Assembly: GCA_948467735.1 (NCBI GenBank)
Contig: CAOKFN010000017.1
Span: 1 to 64,000, forward strand
Length of the DNA stretch: 64,000 nt
Source: an uncultured bacterium
GTDB lineage: Bacteria > Bacillota > Clostridia > Lachnospirales > Lachnospiraceae
Direction: 5' to 3'
The notes below the pieces were generated by a model. The model was not told the origin of the DNA, did no database searches, and was given only the letters and a program-made list of their open reading frames with translations. The translations under genes were made by a program, and so were the position numbers. This document shows positions 8,619-16,320 of this stretch, piece after piece; positions within the stretch are counted from its first letter, which is position 1; every line of letters begins with the position of its first letter.

Positions 8619-10682
8619 ATGATATGTAAAAAAATGCATGATAGGAAGATAATACAAAGAAAGAAGGGATCAGAGATAGCTGCGGAAAAAGTAATAAAAG
8701 ACGAAATTGAAGTATCAAAACGGCGCGGGATAGGGGTCACGGTAAAATTGGCGGCGGCCATTGCTGCGGGAGCGGCCATTGCCGTATCCGCGCTGCTGGC
8801 AGTGGTATATGACCGGATGTCACAGGCGCTTCTCAAGAAGAGCGAGGAAATGCTGTGTACCACTGTCGATAAGACGCTCTATGAAACGAAAGCATGGATG
8901 AACCGGACGCTCACCATGCTGGAGACACAGAGAGATACCATAGAGTATGAGGATATGGATATCGATGAAATGACGGAATACATCAAGCATACGGCGAATA
9001 AGAACGACGCCTATCCGGCCGGGCTGTATGCGGCATTGACGGACGGCTCGCTGTACCATGCCTCTTTCGTGCCGGGACCGGAGTTTAATGCGCTGGAAAA
9101 AAGCTGGTATCTGAACGGTCTTGACTCCGAAGATTTTATATTGGGAGATGTGTATTTTGACGAGGACAGTCAGTCGTATGTGGTGGGGGCGTCCGGAGTG
9201 CTGAAGACCGCAGACGGCGTGGTTCGGGGCGTTGCGGCGGCGGATGTATATCTGAATTCCATTTCCGATATTGTCAGCAATATCCGGATTGAGGACACCG
9301 GAGGCATTTTTCTCGTTGACACGCGTACAGATACGATTATCGGGCACAGAGAAGAAAATCTGGTGGGGAAAAAATTGAGCATGGCCGGCGGCGGTATGTA
9401 TGATTATGTCAAGGAACAGATACAAAACGGCAGGACGGGCCTGAGCCTTTATGGAGATACCTACATCCAGACAGCCAAGGTTGAGGGAAGCAGCTGGACG
9501 GCAGTGGCTTATGTGTCCAAGGCGGAGGTATTGTCAGAGCTTCAAAGCTTGACCGTAACCATGACAGAGGTATCGATTACCGCGCTGATTGTGCTGGTTC
9601 TTCTCGCTGTACTCCTGACGCGGCGGATCATCGGCAGGCCGGTAAGGGAGCTGAGCCGGGCGGCGGCTGAAATTGCGGGAGGTGATTTGGATCAGGTCAT
9701 CCGTTATAAATCCCGGGACGAGCTGGGGGCTTTGGCGTATGATTTTAACCGCGTTACCGTAAGGCTGCGTGAATACATAAAGTATATCAATGAAATTTCG
9801 GATACTCTTCGGGAGATTGCAAGGGGGAATCTGGCGTATGAGCTGGAGAACGAATATACCGGCGAATTTGCGAAAATCCGAATGTCATTGGAGGAAATTT
9901 CCGTTGAGCTCAACGGCGTTATGGGACAGCTGACGGTTTCTTCAAGGGATGTGGCCGCGGGCGCGGCGCAGGTATCCAATAGTGCGGTGAGTCTGTCCCA
10001 AGGCTCCACGGAACAGGCGGCGGAGGTAGAAGCGCTGGCCGGGCATATCGGCGAGGTATCCGACGGCGCGGCGCAGATTGCACAAGACGCCCGGAAAGCC
10101 AGCGTCATATCCCGGGAAGTGAAGCAGGGGCTTATGGAAAGCAATATGAAGATGCGGAACATGACCGGGGTGATGCGTAAGATAAGCGATAAATCCAATG
10201 AGATACACAAGATCGTCAAGGCAATCGACGATATTGCGTTCCAGACCAATATTCTTGCGCTGAACGCGGCGGTGGAGGCCGCCCGGGCAGGGGAGGCCGG
10301 AAAAGGCTTCGCGGTGGTGGCCGACGAGGTCCGGATTCTGGCAGGCAGATCCGCCGCCGCTGCCAAAGAGACTACGGATCTCCTTGGAGAGACGATAAGC
10401 TCTGTGGAAGAGGGGGCGGCTGCCGCGGACGATACGGCGGGTTCCATGCTGGCCGCGGCGGGGCTTGCGGATGAGATGGACAGCCTGATTGGCGGCATTG
10501 CGGATTACACAAAGCGGCAGGCCGTCACGGCGGCAGAGATCAGCCATGGAATCGATCAGATAGCCCTTGTTGTTCAGAGCAATGTGACCACGGCGGAATC
10601 CAGCGCCGCCGCCAGCGAGGAGCTGTCCGGTCAGGCTTCCGCGCTGAGGGAGCTGGTATCCAAGTTCCGGCTGAAAGGATAG
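8619..10682 (+). CDS. Methyl-accepting chemotaxis protein with dCache-type sensor
   Basis: Up to 687 residues: cytoplasmic start, membrane helix (about 43-63), extracytoplasmic dCache-like sensor (about 65-300, with AGLYAALTDGSLY and SWTAVAYVS), second membrane helix (about 317-334), HAMP (about 335-390) and the coiled-coil signalling domain. The tip DDIAFQTNILALNAAVEAAR and the following GEAGKGFAVVADEVR are the CheA/CheW contact region. It would bias the flagellar motor in response to a small ligand; the ligand is not predictable. The start is uncertain: a TATAAT ends at 8613, so ATG 8619 would be at the transcript end, ATG 8634 lacks a ribosome site, and no better start is seen before the first membrane helix. 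Confidence 0.93.
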   Translation: MICKKMHDRKIIQRKKGSEIAAEKVIKDEIEVSKRRGIGVTVKLAAAIAAGAAIAVSALLAVVYDRMSQALLKKSEEMLCTTVDKTLYETKAWMNRTLTMLETQRDTIEYEDMDIDEMTEYIKHTANKNDAYPAGLYAALTDGSLYHASFVPGPEFNALEKSWYLNGLDSEDFILGDVYFDEDSQSYVVGASGVLKTADGVVRGVAAADVYLNSISDIVSNIRIEDTGGIFLVDTRTDTIIGHREENLVGKKLSMAGGGMYDYVKEQIQNGRTGLSLYGDTYIQTAKVEGSSWTAVAYVSKAEVLSELQSLTVTMTEVSITALIVLVLLAVLLTRRIIGRPVRELSRAAAEIAGGDLDQVIRYKSRDELGALAYDFNRVTVRLREYIKYINEISDTLREIARGNLAYELENEYTGEFAKIRMSLEEISVELNGVMGQLTVSSRDVAAGAAQVSNSAVSLSQGSTEQAAEVEALAGHIGEVSDGAAQIAQDARKASVISREVKQGLMESNMKMRNMTGVMRKISDKSNEIHKIVKAIDDIAFQTNILALNAAVEAARAGEAGKGFAVVADEVRILAGRSAAAAKETTDLLGETISSVEEGAAAADDTAGSMLAAAGLADEMDSLIGGIADYTKRQAVTAAEISHGIDQIALVVQSNVTTAESSAAASEELSGQASALRELVSKFRLKG

Positions 10683-10723
10683 TCAGGACTCATTAAATTG
10701 CTATAAATTTTATAAGCGGTTTC

Positions 10724-10752
10724 TTGACTTTTGCAGACACTTTTGAGATAAT
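10724..10752 (+). promoter_or_regulatory. Sigma-A promoter of pckA
   Basis: TTGACT, 17-base spacer, GATAAT; leader of about 50 bases ends in the ribosome site GAAGGAGG. Confidence 0.75.
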
Positions 10753-10806
10753 ATGTTAGAAATGAATTCTATAGAAAATCTGGATGTTGAAGGAGGATGT
10801 TGAATC

Positions 10807-12504
10807 ATGTCAACAAAAGCTTATTACCCGATTTCAGAGATCGGCGCCGGCAAACCCGGCTTCAGCAAGACACGTTCTATCATCGAGGGCGCTTTCTACT
10901 GCAACAATGTAAAAAAGGTGAACACCCTGAAGGAAGCATATGAGCTTGCCAAGAATTCACCCGGAACCATTGTCACCGATATGCCTGTATACAGAGCGGA
11001 AGAAATCGGATTGGAGAAAGACGCTAAGGTGCTGCTCTTTAACGACGGCGCCGTTACCGGCCGCTATGCGCAGGCCCGCCGCATTAAGGGAGAACCCGGC
11101 GTGGATGCCGCTAAGCTGGACAAGGTTGTGATGGACGCCATCTATAAGACCCGCTGGAACACCATGTATCATGCGGAGTGCTACATCGGACTTGACCCTG
11201 AATTTATGGCGAAAGCGCATCTGCTGATTCCGGAAGGTGAGGAGAACCTTCTCTACAACTGGATGCTGAACTTCCAGTATATGTCCGATAAATATGTGCA
11301 GATGTACAAGGATTCCCAGCCCATCGGAGGGGGCAAGGAGCCTGATATCTATATCTTCTCGGATCCTCAGTGGACGCCCGCCGAAAGTCCCGACGTGGAT
11401 TACAGCTGCTTAAGCGATCCTTTGACCCTTTGCTATTTTGATACCGAGCAGAACTGTGCCGCAATTCTGGGCATGAAGTATTTCGGCGAGCATAAGAAAG
11501 GTACTTTGACCATGGCGTGGGCAATGGCTAACAGAAACGGCTACGCTTCCTGCCACGGCGGACAGAAGGAGTACCTGCTTGCGGACGGCAGCAAGTTCGT
11601 CGCTTCCGTATACGGCCTGTCAGGCTCCGGTAAGTCCACTCTGACTCATGCAAAGCACAATGGCAAGTATGAAATCAAAGTGCTTCATGACGATGCGTTT
11701 ATTATCAATACCGACACCTGTGCATCCGTAGCGCTGGAGCCCACATATTTTGATAAGACCGCGGATTATCCGACAGGCTGTCCTGACAACAAATATCTGC
11801 TGACGGCACAGAACTGTTCCGCGACTCTGGATGAGGACGGAAAGGTTCAGCTTGTCACCGAGGATATCAGGAACGGCAACGGACGTGCCATCAAGTCCAA
11901 GCTGTGGTCTCCGAACCGTGTGGATAAGATTGATGCGCCTGTAAATGCAATTTTCTGGATTATGAAGGATCCCACCATCCCGCCTGTAGTGAAGCTGAAA
12001 GGCGCGGCGCTGGCGTCCGTCATGGGAGCTACGCTGGCAACCAAGACTTCCACCGCAGAGCGTGTGGCGGCCGGCACCGATTTGAACGCCCTTCGTATCG
12101 TCCCTTACGCAAATCCGTTCAGAACCTATCCGCTGGTAAACGACTATGAGAAGTTCAAGAAGCTGGTTGCGGAGAAGAACGTGGACTGCTATATTATCAA
12201 TACCGGCGATTTCATGGGCAAGAAGGTAAAGCCCGCCGATACTCTTGGAATCCTTGAGAGCATTGTGGAGAAGAAGGCTGTGTTCAAGAAGTGGGGACCT
12301 TTTGAGGATATCGAGATTATGGATTGGGAAGGCTTTGCGCCCGATCTGAAGGACGCCGATTATGTAAAAGCGCTGCAGAACGCTATGCAGAACCGTGTGG
12401 ATGCAGTGGAAGGCTTTGCATCCAAGAAGGAAGGCTATGACAAGCTTCCTGACGAGGCTCTTGAGGCTTTGAAGAAGATTGTTGCAGAGGCTTCCAGCCT
12501 GTAA
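10807..12504 (+). CDS. pckA: Phosphoenolpyruvate carboxykinase (ATP)
   Basis: 565 residues. It interconverts oxaloacetate plus ATP and phosphoenolpyruvate plus CO2 plus ADP in the cytoplasm. The kinase-1a P-loop is GLSGSGKST (270-278), preceded by FGEHKKGTLTMAWAMANRNG with the metal-binding Lys/His region; the kinase-2 motif is LHDDAFIIN (Asp295-Asp296). The sequence is of the divergent clostridial branch, a little longer than the E. coli enzyme (540). It stands alone with its own strong promoter and an intrinsic terminator. In gut Lachnospiraceae the enzyme often runs in the carboxylating direction in fermentative metabolism; that direction is inference here. Confidence 0.95.
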   Translation: MSTKAYYPISEIGAGKPGFSKTRSIIEGAFYCNNVKKVNTLKEAYELAKNSPGTIVTDMPVYRAEEIGLEKDAKVLLFNDGAVTGRYAQARRIKGEPGVDAAKLDKVVMDAIYKTRWNTMYHAECYIGLDPEFMAKAHLLIPEGEENLLYNWMLNFQYMSDKYVQMYKDSQPIGGGKEPDIYIFSDPQWTPAESPDVDYSCLSDPLTLCYFDTEQNCAAILGMKYFGEHKKGTLTMAWAMANRNGYASCHGGQKEYLLADGSKFVASVYGLSGSGKSTLTHAKHNGKYEIKVLHDDAFIINTDTCASVALEPTYFDKTADYPTGCPDNKYLLTAQNCSATLDEDGKVQLVTEDIRNGNGRAIKSKLWSPNRVDKIDAPVNAIFWIMKDPTIPPVVKLKGAALASVMGATLATKTSTAERVAAGTDLNALRIVPYANPFRTYPLVNDYEKFKKLVAEKNVDCYIINTGDFMGKKVKPADTLGILESIVEKKAVFKKWGPFEDIEIMDWEGFAPDLKDADYVKALQNAMQNRVDAVEGFASKKEGYDKLPDEALEALKKIVAEASSL

Positions 12505-12588
12505 GTGGAAAGCGGCTGAGGACGGCGTTAGGTTTTCCCTGCGGCATAGCAGATGTGATAGTAATTGTGAAATGTAATAGAAAGAAAG

Positions 12589-12616
12589 CGGCGGGCTTGT
12601 GTGCCTGCCGTTTTTC
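12589..12616 (+). terminator. Terminator of pckA
   Basis: CGGCGGGC (12589-12596) pairs with GCCTGCCG (12603-12610), one G-U, six-base loop, followed by five T. Confidence 0.82.
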
Positions 12617-12625
12617 TATTGCACA

Positions 12626-12670
12626 CGGGCACCCAGAGGAAATATGTCAGCACGCGCTGACGGGTGCCCG
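12626..12670. repeat. Nested inverted repeat between pckA and the lipoprotein gene
   Basis: CGGGCACCC (12626-12634) pairs with GGGTGCCCG (12662-12670) and encloses a second perfect hairpin GTCAGC-ACGC-GCTGAC (12646-12661). There is no T-run on either strand. It sits between two ordinary terminators and so is not needed as one. The rest of this 335-base gap (12505-12839) holds no gene. Confidence 0.6.
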
Positions 12671-12777
12671 GCGCGCGAGCAGGGGAAGAGGGTTGCTCGA
12701 TTGCACGAAGTTTAAGGAGAAGGTCAGCTGACGTGCCTTGGCATACGCAGGGGAGAAGCCATTGGTTTGTATCCATG

Positions 12778-12812
12778 AAAAAACGTACCATGGAATCTCC
12801 TTCCATGGTACG
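12778..12812 (-). terminator. Terminator of the lipoprotein gene
   Basis: A perfect 12-bp stem CGTACCATGGAA / TTCCATGGTACG with a five-base loop; on the minus strand it is followed by six T. It lies 28 bases past the lipoprotein stop codon. Confidence 0.88.
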
Positions 12813-12839
12813 CTTTCGTCATTTTATTGCCCTATGTTT

Positions 12840-13244
12840 TTATTTTGTGAAGTCTTGGGAATAAATTACGTTTCCGTCCGCATTGACAAATTTGATACGG
12901 ATACAGCTGAGGTCAATACCGGTCTCGCTCTTGCATGCATCGAAGATAGGAGTCATAGCGGTAGACAATACGTTCAACTGCTGAGAAAACGTAGTGTTAA
13001 TCTCTTCCTGACTGCTGCCGCTGAAATCCAGCTGCTGTTCATAGATGCAGGAAAAAACAAGCACATCCGATCCTTCTGCGGAAAACTCGGCACGGATACC
13101 GGTTCCGGCATACATGGAATTCAGTTCCGTTTCAACGGAAGTAATGTCGTCCCCATCCACCCATTGAGCCAATGTAGGTTTAGCGCCGCATCCTGCCAGT
13201 ACCAGCATGATAGCAGTAACCAAAATTAATAATTTCTTTTTCAT
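12840..13244 (-). CDS. Small secreted lipoprotein of unknown function
   Basis: 134 residues. A type II signal peptide with lipobox LAGC predicts cleavage and lipidation at Cys19. The mature part of about 115 residues is soluble and resembles the short clostridial lipoproteins grouped as DUF4854 (central segment with QEEINTTFSQQL, C-terminal IRIKFVNADGNVIYSQDF), but this assignment is from memory of the pattern only. The ribosome site GAGGAGG is strong and the gene is monocistronic, with its own promoter and terminator. Confidence 0.82.
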   Translation of the reverse strand: MKKKLLILVTAIMLVLAGCGAKPTLAQWVDGDDITSVETELNSMYAGTGIRAEFSAEGSDVLVFSCIYEQQLDFSGSSQEEINTTFSQQLNVLSTAMTPIFDACKSETGIDLSCIRIKFVNADGNVIYSQDFTK

Positions 13245-13287
13245 GATAAGTTCCTCCTCGAAAAATTATGTTTTCAATACTCTTCCC

Positions 13288-13315
13288 ATTCTAGCACGTT
13301 TCTCTCTTATGTCAA
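13288..13315 (-). promoter_or_regulatory. Promoter of the lipoprotein gene
   Basis: Minus strand TTGACA, 16-base spacer, TAGAAT, about 40 bases before the start codon. Confidence 0.68.
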
Positions 13316-13580
13316 CATAAAAGTTGTTTAATAATTTCGTAAAAAAGCCGTAAAAAACATCAAATTGACTATAAAGTGAGTTTCAGCCTCTGCGAGTAAG
13401 GCTCAGGGAGGCGGGAGTTTCGATAAATTTCCTATATGCGGGGGAGCATTCAGGGAGGAAATCAGCCGAAGATGAATGAATTTTGGATGGGTGCGGTAAA
13501 AGGAGAAGCTGCGGCAGGATGGAACAAAACAGAGGCGGGGTAAAATTATTAAAAAGGCGATAGATATCAGGGTGCGGTTA

Positions 13581-13589
13581 TGATATAAT
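13581..13589 (+). promoter_or_regulatory. Extended -10 promoter candidate for the accessory trio
   Basis: TGATATAAT fits the extended -10 form TGnTATAAT; no clear -35 is present. The surrounding gap (13316-13728) holds nothing else I can support. Confidence 0.4.
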
Positions 13590-13728
13590 AAGTCCATATT
13601 CTTGGCAGGAAGCGGCCGAATGGCGCAGGCGGGAGGAAGCGTCATGTTTATGGAGCGGAAAATTGACATGGAGTATGGGGTATGGTATTTCTAAATTTGA
13701 GCCGCAGGCAGCGGCATGGGGGGTTAGT

Positions 13729-14181
13729 ATGACGGAAGAAGAATTTAAAGGTAAGGCAGTGGAATTGGTGAAACGGATTGTGGATGCGATTGCCGATAAG
13801 GAATATGCCAAACTTGCGTCCCTCGCACAGACGGATCTTTCTTGGTGTTCCTATCATGAATCGGAGCGGACGCAAAAGGCTGGCGGGATTTCCGAGCTTC
13901 CGTATGATGAGCTTCGGCAGAAGCAGAAGGAGGCTTTTCTGGGATTTGGGGCATGGCTGGATGAGCAGCTGGCTGTGTGGGAAGAAGATGAAGGGAGAAA
14001 ATTTAAGATAGACCGCTTCGACGAAGCGTGTCTGGAAGAGATAAAACTTGGTGATGACAATACTTCTTTTACGGCATATCGGCCGACGAATTCAGGGGAA
14101 GAATTGGATTTGTGGTTTGAGTTTGATTTTAAAATAAATAAAGCCGGACAGATAATCGTTAAGTTTAATGTGAACAATTGA
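13729..14181 (+). CDS. Small hypothetical protein, first of an accessory trio
   Basis: 150 residues from ATG 13729 with a G-rich ribosome site (GGGGGG) just upstream; the frame is open further upstream but lacks a better start. The sequence is strongly acidic and helical in the N-terminal half (TEEEFKGKAVELVKRIVDAI) and beta-rich at the end (ELDLWFEFDFKINKAGQIIV). I do not recognise a family; the size and layout resemble immunity-type or NTF2-fold proteins. Its stop is 23 bases before the next gene, so the two are probably co-transcribed. Confidence 0.65.
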   Translation: MTEEEFKGKAVELVKRIVDAIADKEYAKLASLAQTDLSWCSYHESERTQKAGGISELPYDELRQKQKEAFLGFGAWLDEQLAVWEEDEGRKFKIDRFDEACLEEIKLGDDNTSFTAYRPTNSGEELDLWFEFDFKINKAGQIIVKFNVNN

Positions 14182-14203
14182 TTTGAATGGGAGGTGCTGT
14201 TCA

Positions 14204-14770
14204 GTGGATTTCATTAAAATGCTGCGTGAAGATGAAGACTTATCTGATTTGCTCTGCGATGTCTGCGATATAGAAATTTTACCGGAATTTAAGACGCCCC
14301 AAGATGAGGACGAACATTTGACATATAATATCGCTGGACAAACATTTGCTAAGGCAGGTTCCGGGAGCGAATACATTTTACTTGAAGACGGCTCGATTGG
14401 TTTTTGGGGGAGTGAAGGTGAATGTGGAAGGATTGCGGATAGTCTGAAGGATTTTTTTGAATTTATGGGTAATTGTCCTTATTGGTTAGATTACTTAGAG
14501 GAAGGAGAGTATCAGGACAGGGAAAGTCTTGGTGAATTTGCGAAAGAGGTTTTTGAGGAACATGCGGAAAACGCCAAGGACATGGAATTTGATCTGCCCG
14601 AAGCACAGCAGGAATTGGCGGATCGCTTAGGAATAGAGAAAAAAGCGGATGTTGTAGATATACTGATGCGGTTTTATCATTGTACGAAGCGTGAGCCTCG
14701 CTTTATCTCCACATATACGGAAAATGATGGCAGTAAACACAGCGGCACGGGCTCGCTGTTTGACCGCTGA
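14204..14770 (+). CDS. SUKH (SMI1/KNR4)-like protein, possible immunity protein
   Basis: 188 residues from GTG 14204, which has GGGAGGTG at good distance; a TTG seven codons upstream would place this site inside the gene. The central part GQTFAKAGSGSEYILLEDGS followed by IGFWGSEGECGRIADSLKDFFEF and a Trp-containing segment matches the SUKH style (compact beta sheet with conserved Gly and acidic residues, then a DFFEF helix), a family common as immunity proteins for polymorphic toxins. The C-terminal 80 residues are helical and not recognised. No toxin gene is adjacent, so the immunity role is a family-level guess. Confidence 0.6.
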   Translation: MDFIKMLREDEDLSDLLCDVCDIEILPEFKTPQDEDEHLTYNIAGQTFAKAGSGSEYILLEDGSIGFWGSEGECGRIADSLKDFFEFMGNCPYWLDYLEEGEYQDRESLGEFAKEVFEEHAENAKDMEFDLPEAQQELADRLGIEKKADVVDILMRFYHCTKREPRFISTYTENDGSKHSGTGSLFDR

Positions 14771-14855
14771 GCGTAACCTGCCCGAAAAGGGAGAAAAATA
14801 TCATAATAACACAGTTCATTTGAAAAGATTATGGAACAATGTTCGGAGGGAAACT

Positions 14856-15482
14856 ATGGCGAATGTGAGCGATATTATCATTCTGGGTACTTACCCGCAG
14901 GAGGATGGAGATTTTTCTAAAAGAGAGCCTCTCGAGTGGATGGTGCTGGACAAAAAAGACGGCAGGATGCTCTGTGTCAGCAGATATTTATTGGAATGCC
15001 GCCCTTATCATGGAAAATTGGAGGATACCGCGTGGGCGGAGTGCTCTCTGCGCGGCTGGCTGAATCAGGATTTTTTCCGGCAGGCGTTTTCGGAGGAGGA
15101 GCAAAGAAGAATCCTGCCCACAGACCTTATCAATGATGAGTATGGAGAATCCCCTCAATATAATACCACCGACAGAATTTTCCTGCTGGGCTGTGAGGAA
15201 GCGGAAAGGTATTTTGAATTTGAGGAGCGGGCGGCGAAAACAACGGCATATGCCCGGGCGCAGGGCGCATGGTTTTTAAAGGAAGAGGAAGCGGAACCGG
15301 ATGGCAGTGATTTGAACACCGGTTTATGGTGGCTGCGTTATCCTGACGTCATGTGGAAGGAAAAAGCCGGGCGTTACGATACGTTGAGCGTTGTGAATTT
15401 TGACGGATATATTGAACACTATGCGGATGATGTAACGGGCGCGAACATATGTGTACGGCCTGCCATGTGGATAAAGGCGTAG
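14856..15482 (+). CDS. DUF6273-type protein
   Basis: 208 residues from ATG 14856 with CGGAGGG upstream. The sequence follows the pattern of the DUF6273 domain: LEWMVLDKKDGRMLCVSRY near the start, a CSLRGWLNQDFFRQAFSEEE block, a later FLLGCEEAERYF segment and a C-terminal WWLRYPD ... NICVRPAMWIKA. Such domains are common in Clostridia, alone or on cell-surface and phage-associated proteins; the biochemical role is unknown. There is no signal peptide. It is the third same-strand gene in a row with short gaps, followed by a hairpin at 15497-15529 (TCTGCCG/CGGCAGA). Confidence 0.72.
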   Translation: MANVSDIIILGTYPQEDGDFSKREPLEWMVLDKKDGRMLCVSRYLLECRPYHGKLEDTAWAECSLRGWLNQDFFRQAFSEEEQRRILPTDLINDEYGESPQYNTTDRIFLLGCEEAERYFEFEERAAKTTAYARAQGAWFLKEEEAEPDGSDLNTGLWWLRYPDVMWKEKAGRYDTLSVVNFDGYIEHYADDVTGANICVRPAMWIKA

Positions 15483-16320
15483 TGAAGCCGCGGGTGTCTG
15501 CCGGAATACGGGAATCCGTTTTCGGCAGATATCTCCTGCTACTTTCACATGGTATTGACTTTAGGTATTGCCGTGTGTTTTAGTCCAAGGCAACACATAA
15601 AACCGGAGAATTATGTACAAAATAGATTTAACGCCTAGGGAGCTTTGCGGATTTTGCGGCGTGAGGGATATTAGGGGATTGACAGAAAAGAAAGATTGTG
15701 TTAGGGTAAATTTGAAATAAAAAGAGAGGGCGGGTTTGTCCCGTCTATGAGGGAATTAAAGATGCTTCAAATCACATCAGCCAAGATTTACAGGGACGAC
15801 GATAGGAAGCGCTTGTAGAGGCGGGGGGCCGCAGCTGCAAGCGCTGTTTGGGATGCTTGTAAAGCTGTGGCGCCGATGAATGTGATATTTTAGGAGGCAT
15901 TGTGTCAGGAGCCATGGATTGTAGAAATACAGGATATGGCTCTTTTTGTATGCGGATTTGCATGTTGGCCGGCCTAGTCTGCCCATATCGTTTCTGGGCA
16001 GATTGAGCCGATCAATATGATAAAGTGAGAGAAGGTGATCATATGCGGCATATGGACGATGCCCGAGGGGATATGGAGTCAGGGGAGCCTGACAAAAAAA
16101 GCGCGGCGCGGGCGGAACAGACATGAAGGAAGATGGAAGTGTGTGCCTGAAAACGGATTCTTATTTAGACATGGAGCGATATAGCAGGCAGGCCGGATAA
16201 AGCGGACCGGACAGAGCGCGAGAGATGCAGCTGAGACAGAATGCGGCCAATATGCGGCGGACGGCATGGAGGCATGACGCAGTGAGTGCATACGGCATGT
16301 GGAAAGGCAGGATAATTGCG
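15483..16320 (+). other. 838-base gap with small open frames and a terminator-like hairpin
   Basis: No convincing gene. A 35-codon frame at 15614-15718 (ATG with GGAG nearby, begins MYKIDLTPRELCGF) and a 27-codon frame near 16043 are possible small proteins or gene remnants, but have no supporting context. One intrinsic terminator-like hairpin lies inside (15909-15947). The open frame reaching upstream of the AspRS start is purine-rich and looks non-coding. Confidence 0.4.
15909..15947 (+). terminator. Terminator-like hairpin in the AspRS upstream gap
   Basis: GAGCCAT (15909-15915) pairs with ATGGCTC (15936-15942), with an inner TGTA/TACA stem, followed by five T. It ends about 370 bases before the AspRS start, so it could close a short leader or small transcript. 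Confidence 0.5.

Noticed and set aside
8440..8620. Sigma-28 (FliA) promoter for the first chemoreceptor
   Set aside because: No TAAA-N15-CCGATAA-like sequence; a sigma-A promoter explains the region.
13403..13875. Minus-strand frames before the accessory trio
   Set aside because: No ribosome sites and overlap with a better supported gene.
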